Of a stretch of 64,000 bases of DNA, positions 53,031 to 62,242 are shown piece after piece. A program made the translations under genes and the position numbers. Position 1 is the first letter of the stretch. The number at the start of each line of letters is the position of its first letter. The stretch comes from Pseudomonas sp. B21-040 (GTDB lineage Bacteria > Pseudomonadota > Gammaproteobacteria > Pseudomonadales > Pseudomonadaceae). The DNA is taken from contig NZ_CP087176.1 in the NCBI RefSeq assembly GCF_024748695.1, forward strand, positions 4,085,501-4,149,500, written 5' to 3'. A model generated the notes under the pieces. That model searched no databases. It was not told the DNA's origin and saw nothing but the letters and a program-made list of their open reading frames with translations.

Positions 53031-53189
53031 TGTTATGACTGGCCGAAATCGACCCAGGCTGCGTGAAACGCTAGCACTGGATTTGAGCTCCGATCCTCTA
53101 AGTAACATCTGCGAGCGTTGGCCCACTGAACGCATCTGGATCTTGCTTGGAGGTAAGATACTTGTTCTGTTTTTTGCAAGGCTCAACTG

Positions 53190-53252
53190 ATCGGCGGGGT
53201 TTTCACGCCGCCGATGCCAAAAGCGGCCGTTCATATCTCATGAGCGAACGGC
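53190..53252 (-). terminator. Two stem-loops after the DUF849 gene
   Basis: GCCGTTC (53226-53232) with GAACGGC (53246-53252), followed on the minus strand by CGCTTTTGG, is a likely terminator of the leftward DUF849 gene. A second perfect 8-bp stem, ATCGGCGG (53190-53197) with CCGCCGAT (53208-53215), lies just beyond. The rest of 52862-53301 holds no supported gene. Confidence 0.6.
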
Positions 53253-53301
53253 ATCTATTCCATCCAGTCCAGCCCCATACTCGTTCCCCTCACAAAATGG
53301 C

Positions 53302-54360
53302 TCAGGCCTTCTTGCGCAAGAATCCCTGCTGGCCACCGTTGCGGTTAGGCGCGAAGCCATTGGCCTCTAGGCTTTCTTCCACAGTGTCGTAGAACACGCC
53401 GATCTTACTGATCTCACGCGCCTGCTGGGCGGTGGCGATCGGGCGACCGAACTCGAGGGAGATGCGCACCAGTTGCTCGATCTGTTCAACGGTGGACATT
53501 TTCCCCGTTTGCGCCTGATTCCAGAGGTTATCCTCGATGCCGCAGCGCACGTGCAGGCCCATCGCAATGCCCATCATGTTGATAGGCAGTACGTTGCGCG
53601 TCGAGCTTTCCACGGTGAGCACTGCGCCATCCGGCACGGCACGCACGATGTTAGCCAGGCTGTAGATGTTAGGCACATCCATCCCGCCGCCGATCGCCAC
53701 CCAGTTCATTACCAACGGGCCCTTGTAGACGCCGCGGCGCATCAGCCGTTCGACCGAGTCGAAACTATTGATATTGTAGCACTGGAAGGCGCTCTGGATG
53801 CCCGCGGCCGTGAGGCGTCGTACGTGCTCTTCCACCCAGCCCGGCTGCGCCGGCACCGTCATTTCCTTGTAGGCGTTGTAGACAGCAGGGTCTTCCATCG
53901 AGGTGCCCTTGATGTCGTTGTTATCCCAGTGCTCGACGACGTTCATCTGCGAGGTGTTCACCGTGACTGTGACTTGGTCGGGCTTTGGATCGAGTTCGGC
54001 CAGCATATGGCGCGTATCGTCGCTCAGCCACTTGGCAGCGGCGCCCTCCGATTCCGGCGCAAAGCTGATCGAGCCGCCCACTTGAATGATCATCTCTGGT
54101 ACAGCTTTACGCACACCGGCTATCAGTTCGTTGAACTTCGACAGGTGCTTAGAGCCCTTGCCGTCCAGTTCACGCACGTGCAAATGCAGCACGGTCGCCC
54201 CAGCGTTGTAACAATCCACGGCCTTCTGCACCTGCTCTTCCATGGTTACTGGAATGTCCTCAGGAAAGTCAGAGGGCTGCCACGACGGTGCATAGGGCGC
54301 TGCAGTGATGATCAGGGGCTGCTGGTTTTCGGTAAAGAGGTGGCCGTCAAGGAAGTTCAT
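53302..54360 (-). CDS. BKACE family beta-keto acid cleavage enzyme (DUF849)
   Basis: 352 residues with the DUF849 pattern: PLIITAAPYAPSW, GATVLHLHVRELDGKGS (zinc His pair and Arg), IIQVGGSISF, VPDGAVLTVESSTRN. These zinc enzymes cleave a beta-keto acid with acetyl-CoA to acetoacetate and a CoA ester (Kce of lysine fermentation, dehydrocarnitine cleavage enzyme). The closest sequence branch was not determined. It lies 576 bases downstream of the SDR gene, separated by a MITE-like element, so it may be a separate unit of the same pathway. Confidence 0.9.
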   Translation of the reverse strand: MNFLDGHLFTENQQPLIITAAPYAPSWQPSDFPEDIPVTMEEQVQKAVDCYNAGATVLHLHVRELDGKGSKHLSKFNELIAGVRKAVPEMIIQVGGSISFAPESEGAAAKWLSDDTRHMLAELDPKPDQVTVTVNTSQMNVVEHWDNNDIKGTSMEDPAVYNAYKEMTVPAQPGWVEEHVRRLTAAGIQSAFQCYNINSFDSVERLMRRGVYKGPLVMNWVAIGGGMDVPNIYSLANIVRAVPDGAVLTVESSTRNVLPINMMGIAMGLHVRCGIEDNLWNQAQTGKMSTVEQIEQLVRISLEFGRPIATAQQAREISKIGVFYDTVEESLEANGFAPNRNGGQQGFLRKKA

Positions 54361-54936
54361 AGGGGTCTCTAAATATTTATTATTGTTGAGCGGAACGCCA
54401 GAAAGGTTTGGTACCTATGATGGTGGCGCGCTCCATTTTGCGATGACAGGGTAGGTATATTTGCTGATTGGACTGTAGGCCGAGGGCCTGATCAGTCGCT
54501 TCTCATTAAACGACAATGGCATTTCATTTCATGACATGTGTTGAGAAGAGTAAATTTTCTAATAATTGCCGCCGGTAGCCAGTTTTTAGCCTTTCGCGAC
54601 AGTCACAAATCGGCTGATTCTGTTGAAAACAGTCGGCCATGGTTTTCGCAGCTAAAAAGTACGCGCGCGAGATTGAAATCTTTGCTTCCGGCAAAGGTTT
54701 CCATAAGTAGATTTCACGCAGCAGCGTGCAAAAAAGGCGTTTTCAACATTCAATGATTAGGCCGTTTGGGATGACCGACTTTTTCAACAGAATCGGCCAC
54801 AAGCGGACTGTCGCTGCTCTCTAGATTCAGCTTGGCCCGTTATTATCGCCCAAGAAAATAGGGGGAACCTACGCCACGTTTGGAGCTCATCCCAAGTCAT
54901 CCCCATAACTCCCATTAGCCGAAAGAGATAGATAGC
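54361..54936. other. AT-rich intergenic region between DUF849 and SDR genes
   Basis: 576 bases without a supported gene. It contains the promoter of the DUF849 gene (AT-rich near 54361-54400) and the inverted-repeat element at 54616-54798. Confidence 0.55.
54616..54798. mobile_element. MITE-like element or solo IS ends
   Basis: GATTCTGTTGAAAACAGTCGG near 54616 and its inverse CCGACTTTTTCAACAGAATC near 54776 form about 22-base terminal repeats, 183 bases apart in total. No transposase is inside. This is the form of a non-autonomous element or an internally deleted IS; the TTTTTCAACAGAATC end resembles those of common Pseudomonas insertion sequences. Confidence 0.65.
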
Positions 54937-55677
54937 TCAAAAGCTCTCGATACCCGCATCCACCGGCAACACCACACCGCTGATTCCACTGGCGGCCGGC
55001 GAACACAGGAAGTAAACGGCTTCAGCTACCTCTTCGACGCTGACCAAACGCTTAAGGGCGTTGCCTTCGGCCATCGCATGCAGAGCATGTTGCGGAGCAG
55101 TTTCGAGCCCATGATTTCGTGCCGCGACGCGACCGAGCAAGGCTTGCGTGGCGACCGGCCCGGGGGCGATAGCATTGACGCGCACACCGTGTGGCCCCAA
55201 ATCGCGGGCCGCAGAGCGCATAATTCCAAGAACCGCGTGTTTGGACGCGCTATAGGCCATTTGTTGGCCGTGGGCAAAGCGGCCGTTGACCGATGACATC
55301 AGAAGCGCCACGCCTCGACTCGCCTTTAGCGCTTCAGCGCTCGCGGCAAGGGTGAACGCCACTCCACGCACATTGATCGCTTGCGCCTGTTCCCACTCGG
55401 CAACATCAAGTTCGCCAGTGCTGCGCCACGGCGGCACCCAGCCGGCATTGGCGATGCACACGTCGAGTCGACCGCTTTGCGCGAGAATATGAGCCACGGT
55501 CCGTTGCAAGTCTTGGTCGCCGGTGACGTCGCAGGCAATAAAATCCAGAGCGTTTTCGCTGGCCGAGCCCGGCAAGTCTGCGCAATACACTCGGGCCCCG
55601 GCTTGGCGGAAACGTTTGGCGAAAGCCAACCCAAAACCGCCCGTGCCGCCGGTGATCAGGACTACTTGTTCAGTCAT
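54937..55677 (-). CDS. SDR family oxidoreductase
   Basis: 246 residues, GGAG eight bases upstream. Classical SDR: TGGTGGFG for NAD(P), NAG, catalytic Ser in LMSSVNG, and Tyr-x3-Lys in AYSASK. The loop DLGPHGVRVNAIAPGPV is typical. It probably oxidises a hydroxyl group of a pathway intermediate, for example a beta-hydroxy acid ahead of the DUF849 enzyme; this is inference. Follows the DadA-like gene by 24 bases. Confidence 0.93.
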   Translation of the reverse strand: MTEQVVLITGGTGGFGLAFAKRFRQAGARVYCADLPGSASENALDFIACDVTGDQDLQRTVAHILAQSGRLDVCIANAGWVPPWRSTGELDVAEWEQAQAINVRGVAFTLAASAEALKASRGVALLMSSVNGRFAHGQQMAYSASKHAVLGIMRSAARDLGPHGVRVNAIAPGPVATQALLGRVAARNHGLETAPQHALHAMAEGNALKRLVSVEEVAEAVYFLCSPAASGISGVVLPVDAGIESF

Positions 55678-55701
55678 AGGTCAGCTCCGCAGGCCCAGCC
55701 A

Positions 55702-56832
55702 CTAGCGGCATAGGAAAGGTCGGTAATCAATATCCAGTGGCACCGGTTTGTCTTGCACCAGGCTGGCGATGATTCGAGCGATGATTGGCCCGGCGGTGAA
55801 TCCCATCCACGGGAAAAAATTCATAAAGAAACCGGGCGCTCCGGGTACTTCACCGAGGATCGGCCGCCAGTCATCGGTGCCGTTGACGACCGCTGCCCAG
55901 GTACGGATCACACGCAACGGGCCGAGTGTCGGAACCGTTTGCAACGCCAGTGCCATATTCTGTGCCAGCGAGTCCGGGTCAGTCACCGGATGCCCACGGC
56001 CGTGCCAGCGCGCCGGCCAACCGCCTCCTATCAGCACCGAACCGATGGCGTTTTGCTTCAGCGTAAGTTTTTCCCCTGCCGAGTACACCAGGTGCGGAAT
56101 CAATGGCCCGGTCTGTTCGGTCACTGCGACTTGAATCGCAAAGCCCTGCACGTCCGTATGGATGCCAAGCATCGCGGCAATTCGCCCGGCGTCCGCACCC
56201 GCTGCGTTGACTACACGACGAGCGATCAGCTCTTCATCGGCCAGCCGCACACGGTAGTTCTGCTGATCACGCTCGAGGCCGACGACCTCGCTGTGGCGGC
56301 GGAATTTAACCCCCAGACGTTTTGCCGCATCGGCATACGCCAGCGTTGTAATCAGTGGGCTGGCCTTGCCCTCGATTGGACAAAAAGCACCGCCGATTAC
56401 CCGATCCGAGAGATACGGCGCGAGCTGGCGGACCGCAATCTGATCGAGCAGATTGACCTCCAGCCCGTGCTCGCGCTCAAGTTCAGCCTTGGCCGCGATT
56501 TCGCGCATTTGCTGCTCGGTTGTGGCTACCAACAGGCCACCCTTGGTTGAGACTTCAAGGTCGACGCCAAGCTCGTTTGGCAGTTCGTGCCACATTGCAA
56601 TGGAACGCGCCATCAACTCGATGCTCGGAGCGAACCGTCGCGCCCACTCGGGGCCCTTGTTGACGAATGGGTCATGGGGAATTTGTGCATGCAGGCTGCC
56701 AGCATTCGAGCCCGACGCCTGAGTGTTGAGCTCTGTGCGCTCAAGCACCAGCACGTCCACCCCATCCTTTGCTAGATAGTAGGCCGTGGCACATCCGGCA
56801 AGACCGCCGCCGATGACAATCACATCGGCCAT
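55702..56832 (-). CDS. FAD-dependent amino/imino acid oxidoreductase (DadA-like, dehydrogenase beta-subunit type)
   Basis: 376 residues. VIVIGGGLAGCATAYYLA is the FAD Rossmann site; the DAO fold follows with GWPARWHGRGHP and a late WMGFTAGPIIARI. Such proteins pair with a ferredoxin/FAD alpha subunit in heteromeric opine, D-hydroxyproline and glycine (HcnC) dehydrogenases. Such an alpha subunit is encoded in this locus (59108-60808). GGAG precedes the ATG by nine bases. It follows the OYE gene by 22 bases. Confidence 0.92.
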   Translation of the reverse strand: MADVIVIGGGLAGCATAYYLAKDGVDVLVLERTELNTQASGSNAGSLHAQIPHDPFVNKGPEWARRFAPSIELMARSIAMWHELPNELGVDLEVSTKGGLLVATTEQQMREIAAKAELEREHGLEVNLLDQIAVRQLAPYLSDRVIGGAFCPIEGKASPLITTLAYADAAKRLGVKFRRHSEVVGLERDQQNYRVRLADEELIARRVVNAAGADAGRIAAMLGIHTDVQGFAIQVAVTEQTGPLIPHLVYSAGEKLTLKQNAIGSVLIGGGWPARWHGRGHPVTDPDSLAQNMALALQTVPTLGPLRVIRTWAAVVNGTDDWRPILGEVPGAPGFFMNFFPWMGFTAGPIIARIIASLVQDKPVPLDIDYRPFLCR

Positions 56833-56854
56833 GGAAACAACTCCGGATCATCAC

Positions 56855-57982
56855 TCATGTGGCTTTCACCTTCGTGCGCGCCTGTCGTCGGGCGAGAAAA
56901 AAACCGTGAGACTGCGGCAGCAGATCATGGGCATCCGGCACTTGCAGTTCCAGCGCTGCGTGATATGCAAAACTTGGATCATCCAGCAATGCCCGACCCA
57001 ACGCCACCAGATCGGCGGCGCCCTCGGCGATCACTTGGTTGGCGTGCTGCGCTTCGGTGATCATCCCGACCGCCATGGTTGCCACCTCGGCCTCGGCACG
57101 AATTCGTGCTGCATAAGGCACTTGGTGCCCCGCAGTGGCGACGGTGGCAGAACGCGCGACCGGTCCCAGGATCCCGCCCGCCGAGCAATCGACCAGGTCA
57201 ACGCCATCAGCAGCCAACAACGCGGCCAGACGCACACTATCGTCGAGGCTGATGCCGCCCTCCCCGTCGTCCACACAAGATGCGCGATACCACACCGGCA
57301 TACTCGAAGGTACCACTGCACGCACGGCTCGCACCACCTCGAGCGCGAGCCGTGCGCGGTTGGCGAAATCGCCGCCATAGGCATCGGTACGCAAATTGGC
57401 GAGCGGCGAAAAAAACTCATGAATCAAATAGCCATGGGCGCCATGGATCTCGACAAAATCCAGCCCCGCCTCTACCGCACGACGAGCGCCCTGCGCGAAC
57501 GCCTGGATGACCTGCTGAATGTCATCGTGACTGGCGGCGGCCGGAGTCGGCCAGTCGACGTTATGGGCCAGTGCCGAGGGCGCCAATGTGGGCCATGCGG
57601 GGCTCGGACTGTCGGTTGTTAATGGCCCGCTGCCCAGCCACGGCACCGCCGAACTGGCCTTGCGCCCGGCATGCGCCAGTTGCACGCCCAGCGGCACACC
57701 TTGCTGATGATAGAGCCCGGCGATGCGCCGAAGGCCGGCGATCTGGTCGTCGTTCCAGATCCCCAGGCAACCGGGGCTGATGCGACCGTCGCGCATCACC
57801 GCGGTGGCTTCAAGCAGCGCGCCGCCGATTCCGCCCAGGGCAAACCGGGCGTGATGGGCATAGTGCCAATCGTTGACCAGGCCTTCAGTAGACTGGTACT
57901 GACACATTGGCGAGACCACCAGTCGATTGCGAAAATGCACGCCGCGAGATTCGAAAGGGGTGAACAACGGTGGACGGCTCAT
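56855..57982 (-). CDS. Old Yellow Enzyme family NADPH:flavin oxidoreductase
   Basis: 375 residues from the ATG at 57982 (AGGA seven bases upstream) rather than a GTG three bases earlier. FMN-binding barrel: NRLVVSPMCQYQS (YqjM-type Cys), GVQLAHAGRK, HGAHGYLIHEFFSPLANLRTDAYGG with the substrate His pair. This thermophilic-like OYE branch reduces activated C=C bonds; some relatives demethylate betaines. It follows the DapA-family gene by 13 bases, so both act in one pathway. Confidence 0.93.
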   Translation of the reverse strand: MSRPPLFTPFESRGVHFRNRLVVSPMCQYQSTEGLVNDWHYAHHARFALGGIGGALLEATAVMRDGRISPGCLGIWNDDQIAGLRRIAGLYHQQGVPLGVQLAHAGRKASSAVPWLGSGPLTTDSPSPAWPTLAPSALAHNVDWPTPAAASHDDIQQVIQAFAQGARRAVEAGLDFVEIHGAHGYLIHEFFSPLANLRTDAYGGDFANRARLALEVVRAVRAVVPSSMPVWYRASCVDDGEGGISLDDSVRLAALLAADGVDLVDCSAGGILGPVARSATVATAGHQVPYAARIRAEAEVATMAVGMITEAQHANQVIAEGAADLVALGRALLDDPSFAYHAALELQVPDAHDLLPQSHGFFLARRQARTKVKAT

Positions 57983-57995
57983 CACTATTCCTCGC

Positions 57996-58931
57996 TCATT
58001 TCGCAGCTTCAGCAGCCACGTAGCTATTGATGTCGTCGAGGATACTAACGATGCGTGTACGGCGCTCCACGCCTTCCTGCCCCAAGTCAGCGAATTGCGT
58101 CAAGGGCGCGCGCACGTCACCGACAGGGTATCCCTGCGATGCTGCCAATGCCTTGGAGTAGCATTGATGACCGTAGGTCGGATGGCCTTCGGCAATGATG
58201 TGATCGAAGCTGCTGATCATTGCTTGAATCTTGCTCGCCTCTTGCAGCTTACCTTCCACCAGCGCTTCCCAGAGTCGCGTCGAGGCTCGTGGAATATAGT
58301 TGGCGTAAGGGTTCACATAACCGACCGCGCCAAGCAAGAAACTCTCGACTGGACGCTCCCCGGCAAACACGTTCATCACACCCTGCGTGCCTTCTACGAT
58401 GTCGTAGATCCGCCCGACGTCCATGCTCGCTTCCTTGATGTAACGCACGTTGTCGAAGGCCTTGGTCATACGAGCGACAAGCGCAGCAGACATATCGACA
58501 TTGGTGGTCACCGGGTTGTTGTAGAGCATGATCGGCAACGAGGTCGACTCAGAAATCGCCCGGTAGTAATTGAAGATCTCGTCCTCGGTCGGGGTGTAAT
58601 AATACGGCGGTGCAATCATGAATCCATCCGCGCCCAGGGCCTCTGCTTCACGGGTATAACGCACGGCGTTAGGGGTATAGGCGTCTGCAGTGCCGACAAG
58701 AACATCGATACGACCGTTGACCAGTTTCACCGTGGTTTCGATGTACTGGGTGCGCTCATCATCCGAGATCGTCAGGAATTCGCCAGTAGTGCCGAGGATG
58801 ATGATGCCCGGTGAGCCCGCCGCGATTTGCCATTCGATAAACGCTGCCAGAGCCTTGTAGTCGATCTGGCTGCCGTCAGCTGTAAAAGGCGTGACCGTGA
58901 CGCCGTAACTGCCGCGAAATTCTTTACTCAT
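57996..58931 (-). CDS. DapA/NanA family lyase or dehydratase
   Basis: 311 residues from MSKEFRG (GGAG seven bases upstream). Family motifs: GSPGIIILGTTGEFLT (pyruvate-site G-x-T-G-E), LPIMLYNNP with the active Tyr, and the Schiff-base Lys in VRYIKEASMD. Members include dihydrodipicolinate synthase, KDG aldolase and the deaminase LhpC of hydroxyproline breakdown. The dehydrogenase genes around it make an LhpC-like reaction possible, but the C-terminus (YVAAEAAK) and residues do not decide it. Two palindromes lie upstream. Confidence 0.92.
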   Translation of the reverse strand: MSKEFRGSYGVTVTPFTADGSQIDYKALAAFIEWQIAAGSPGIIILGTTGEFLTISDDERTQYIETTVKLVNGRIDVLVGTADAYTPNAVRYTREAEALGADGFMIAPPYYYTPTEDEIFNYYRAISESTSLPIMLYNNPVTTNVDMSAALVARMTKAFDNVRYIKEASMDVGRIYDIVEGTQGVMNVFAGERPVESFLLGAVGYVNPYANYIPRASTRLWEALVEGKLQEASKIQAMISSFDHIIAEGHPTYGHQCYSKALAASQGYPVGDVRAPLTQFADLGQEGVERRTRIVSILDDINSYVAAEAAK

Positions 58932-58966
58932 GTTTGACTCCACTTTCCCTTAGATTGTGCGCGGAA

Positions 58967-58981
58967 GCGATACATGTTCGC
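58967..58981. promoter_or_regulatory. Operator-like palindrome 1 (GCGA-ACA type)
   Basis: GCGATACATGTTCGC is an imperfect palindrome (GCGA(T)ACA-TGTTCGC) 36 bases upstream of the DapA-family gene. It matches the second copy at 59081-59096 in both half-sites. Confidence 0.55.
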
Positions 58982-59080
58982 GCATAGATGTCATAAATGA
59001 CGTTTTAACAGCGGACAAGACCCGTAAATGCTTATTCAAAGCGATAAAATCCAACACGCCCGCAAACGAATGTTACCATA

Positions 59081-59096
59081 GCGAACAATTGTTCGC
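59081..59096. promoter_or_regulatory. Operator-like palindrome 2
   Basis: GCGAACAATTGTTCGC is a perfect 16-base palindrome about 150 bases upstream of the DapA-family gene and just after the end of the dehydrogenase gene. It resembles IclR- or GntR-type sites. The half-site GCGAACA also occurs at the promoter of the binding-protein gene. Confidence 0.65.
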
Positions 59097-59107
59097 GATA
59101 AGCGTGT

Positions 59108-60808
59108 TTAACTTTTTCCCAGGGAGCCAGCCAATTCAGCGATGGTCACTGGCTTGACGGGCAAACGTGGCGCGAACCCGGACATCTCGGAACGCTGAAC
59201 GCCAGTAAGGGCGCAGACCTTTTCATCGAGTGTCGCTGCGCAGTAACGACCCTGGCAGCGGCCCATGCCGATTCGTGTGTGACGCTTGATCGCGCCGACG
59301 GTGCTGATGCCGTCATCCAGTGCCTGCTGCAGCGTGGCAAAGCTGACTTCTTCGCAGCGACAAACCAGGCATCCGTCCTTGGTGCCCGAAGTCACTGCGG
59401 GCGGTTTGGCATCAGCCTTATAAAAGGTCCACAGGGCTTTCTGAAAGGCCTGCTGGCGTTTGAGCTCGGCTTCGGCTTCGCGGCCACTTTCGTGCAGTTC
59501 ACCGCTGAGCTTGAAGCCGCAAGCCATTGCCGCTTCAAGGCCCACCATGCGCCCTTCGGCCAACGCGACTTTGGCCCCGCCCAATCCGGTGCAGTCGCCG
59601 AGGGCAAACACACCGTCGATATCAGTCTGGCCACGCGTATCACGGCGAGTCACCAATTGCCGGCGTTCAGCGTCGTAATCGTGACTGCAGCCCAAGGCGC
59701 GCAGCAGCTCATTGGCAGGCTCGAAACCATAGCCGAGACACACACAATCCACTTCGAAAACCTGCTCCAACCTCTGGCCATCGGCGTCGCACAGACTGAC
59801 CCGTAACGCTTCGCCCCGAGCTTCGATGCCAGACACCAACGCCCGGTGAATTATTTGCCCCTTGCCCCGCTGCAAAGCAAGCCGATAGCCCAAGCCATCG
59901 AGGATTAATCGAGGCGCAGTGACAGCCATGCGCAGCACGCTGGACAACGTCGAGAGCCCCGGCGCGGCCGCCGCTTCGACCACCGCCACCACCGTCGCCC
60001 CGCCTGCTCGCAACTCCGCGGCCAATTGCAGGTTCAGCGGACCGTTGCCGGCGATCAGCACCCGGCGCCCAGGCAAACGTCGGGCGGTGCGCCATAACGT
60101 CTGCGCGGCTCCGGTGGTCATCACCCCTGGCAAGGTCCATCCAGGTACCTGCCAGGCGCGCTCATAAGCACCGGTAGCAATCACCGTGCAGCGCGGTTTC
60201 CAGCGCTGGGTATGGCCGTTGATCGCGACGCCATATTCGCCGGGTTCAAACGCGCCCCAAACCAGCGCATCGCCTATCATTTCCACACCGCTGGCTTGCA
60301 CTTGGGCGATCAGTTCGGCGCCGTGCCGATGCTGACGGTCCGGCGGCGCAATGTCCGGTCCCTCGACACTCAACTGCTTGTAATACTGGCCACCGGCAAG
60401 ACTACGCTCGTCGAGGATCACCACGTCGGCCCCAGCCTGACGCGCCGCCAGTGCTGCAGATAAGCCCCCCGGCCCCGCTCCGATAACCAGCACATCAGGG
60501 GCGCGTATTAGCATCGGCTCGATCACCACGCTTTGCGCTACGTCCAGCGGCAGCGGCGCATTGCCAACACTGCGCTTGACGCTGATGGGTGCTACGACTT
60601 TGGTCATGCAGGCCCGTTGATTAGGCCGCCCATCGATCTCTACCAGGCACTCCTGGCAGACACCCATGCCGCAGAAAATTCCTCGACAAGCACCGCTGCG
60701 AGTTTCCCGAAAATGCTTCACACCGCCCGCGATCAACGCTGCGGCCAACGACTCGCCGGGACGCGCGGTTAACTCGGTACCTTCGAAGGTGATGGCAATG
60801 CCTTTCAT
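59108..60808 (-). CDS. Fused ferredoxin-like and FAD/NAD subunit of an amino acid dehydrogenase
   Basis: 566 residues. Residues 1-90 are a 2Fe-2S domain (CRGIFCGMGVCQEC, then RACMT). From about 105 an FAD-binding pyridine-nucleotide fold follows (VLVIGAGPGGLSAALAARQAG, RRVLIAGNGPLNLQLAAEL). The C-terminus has a BFD-like 2Fe-2S site (CLVCRCEEVSFATLQ, GMGRCQGRYC). Separate HcnA/HcnB or OoxA/NoxA-type subunits are here one chain. With the DadA-like beta subunit it should oxidise an amino or imino acid and pass electrons on. Follows the ATPase gene by 29 bases. Confidence 0.92.
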   Translation of the reverse strand: MKGIAITFEGTELTARPGESLAAALIAGGVKHFRETRSGACRGIFCGMGVCQECLVEIDGRPNQRACMTKVVAPISVKRSVGNAPLPLDVAQSVVIEPMLIRAPDVLVIGAGPGGLSAALAARQAGADVVILDERSLAGGQYYKQLSVEGPDIAPPDRQHRHGAELIAQVQASGVEMIGDALVWGAFEPGEYGVAINGHTQRWKPRCTVIATGAYERAWQVPGWTLPGVMTTGAAQTLWRTARRLPGRRVLIAGNGPLNLQLAAELRAGGATVVAVVEAAAAPGLSTLSSVLRMAVTAPRLILDGLGYRLALQRGKGQIIHRALVSGIEARGEALRVSLCDADGQRLEQVFEVDCVCLGYGFEPANELLRALGCSHDYDAERRQLVTRRDTRGQTDIDGVFALGDCTGLGGAKVALAEGRMVGLEAAMACGFKLSGELHESGREAEAELKRQQAFQKALWTFYKADAKPPAVTSGTKDGCLVCRCEEVSFATLQQALDDGISTVGAIKRHTRIGMGRCQGRYCAATLDEKVCALTGVQRSEMSGFAPRLPVKPVTIAELAGSLGKS

Positions 60809-60837
60809 CCAGCGTCTCCATGAAACAATGTCGTGGC

Positions 60838-61575
60838 TCAGTGGCGCAGGATCTTGCCGACGAACTCGCGAGTCCGCGCCTCGACCGGGGCCTCGAAAAT
60901 CTGCTGCGGCGTGCCGATCTCGACCACCTGGCCTTTGTCCATCATCACGATGCGGGTCGAGACTTCCCGCACGAATGACATTTCATGCGAGACAAGCAAC
61001 ATGGTGATGCCTTCCTTGGCCAGCGCCCGTACCGTGTCCAATACTTCGTTGACCAGTTCTGGATCGAGGGCCGCCGTCACTTCGTCCAGCAGCAGGATCT
61101 GTGGACGCAGCGCCAGCGCCCGGGCGATGGCCACTCGCTGTTGCTGACCGCCGGACAACTCATCCGGATAGGCATGGTATTTCTCGCCAAGCCCGACCTT
61201 CTTCAGCAACGCCTTGGCTTCGATTTCGACTTCGGCATGCGGGCGCTTCTTGATTTTGGTGGGTGCAATCGTGACGTTGCGCAACACGTCCATGTTCTGG
61301 AACAGGTTGTACTGCTGAAAGACGATGGCCATTTTATCCCGCGCGGCCCGCAGGCTGCTTTTCGACACATAGTCGAGTGGCTCATCATCGATCAACACGC
61401 GCCCTGCCGTAGGCGGCAACAGGCCCATCAATACTCGCAACAGCGTGCTTTTACCCGAGCCAGATGGCCCGATCAGGCTGATCACTTCACCGCGATCAAC
61501 CGACAAGCTCACGTTTTTCAGGACCGGAATTTGCGCGTACGCGCTCGACAGATTTACGACGTTGAGGTGAGCCAA
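60838..61575 (-). CDS. Amino acid ABC transporter ATPase
   Basis: About 245 residues from the TTG at 61575 with GGAG eight bases upstream; a longer in-frame reading from 61638 is not needed. Walker A SLIGPSGSGKST, FQQYNLFQNM (Q-loop), signature LSGGQQQRVAIARAL, Walker B ILLLDEVTAALD (Glu replaced by Val after Asp-Glu? the DE pair is kept) and HEMSF switch. It overlaps the end of the permease gene by 80 bases. Energises the importer at the cytoplasmic face. Confidence 0.9.
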   Translation of the reverse strand: MAHLNVVNLSSAYAQIPVLKNVSLSVDRGEVISLIGPSGSGKSTLLRVLMGLLPPTAGRVLIDDEPLDYVSKSSLRAARDKMAIVFQQYNLFQNMDVLRNVTIAPTKIKKRPHAEVEIEAKALLKKVGLGEKYHAYPDELSGGQQQRVAIARALALRPQILLLDEVTAALDPELVNEVLDTVRALAKEGITMLLVSHEMSFVREVSTRIVMMDKGQVVEIGTPQQIFEAPVEARTREFVGKILRH

Positions 61576-62242
61576 GACGATTCTCCAAATAAGCGCCAAA
61601 TTTACTGAGCGGGTAAGACAGGGCGAAATAAGCAGCAAGGATGACGCCGTACACCAGGAACGGTGAATAACCCCGGTTCATCAGCACTTTGCCGGTGAAA
61701 GTCAACTCGACGACGCCCATCTGCGACGCCAGCGAGGTGTCTTTGATGAACATCACCATGAAGGCGAAAGCCGGCGGCAGGATGACTTTCCAGGACTGAG
61801 GCAGCAACACCATGAACAGAGTGCGGGCAAAGCCGAAGTTCATCACCTGCGCCGCTTCAAGCTGCTGCCGAGGCACCGACTCAAGCCCCGCACGGATAAT
61901 CTCCGAGAGGAATGCGGTGGCGACCAGGCAGATCGACACGGTGGCAATTGCCGACAACGAAATGTTTGAGCCCAGGCCTTGCGAGGCGTACATCACGATG
62001 AACAGGATCACCAGAAACGGAATGCGCCGGAACACCTCGACGTACACCGTTACCGCCAGCCGGAACAACATCATCCAATTGCTGGTGGTACTGCGGATCA
62101 CCGTGATTGCAAAACCGGCGACAGCCCCCACTGAACAGCCGATCACGGTCATCATCAGGGTCCTGCCCATTGCTTCCAGCACGAAGACAAGGGTGTACCA
62201 GGTGAAGAATCGCGGGGCCTGGGAAATGATCAGATCGAACAT
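61496..62242 (-). CDS. Amino acid ABC transporter permease
   Basis: 248 residues, about five membrane helices, EAA loop RQQLEAAQVMNFGFARTLFMVLLPQS. The C-terminal 35 residues (after AYLENRLGSP) are an unusually long charged tail that overlaps the ATPase gene. It is coupled to the upstream permease by TGATG. Confidence 0.92.
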   Translation of the reverse strand: MFDLIISQAPRFFTWYTLVFVLEAMGRTLMMTVIGCSVGAVAGFAITVIRSTTSNWMMLFRLAVTVYVEVFRRIPFLVILFIVMYASQGLGSNISLSAIATVSICLVATAFLSEIIRAGLESVPRQQLEAAQVMNFGFARTLFMVLLPQSWKVILPPAFAFMVMFIKDTSLASQMGVVELTFTGKVLMNRGYSPFLVYGVILAAYFALSYPLSKFGAYLENRLGSPQRRKSVERVRANSGPEKRELVG

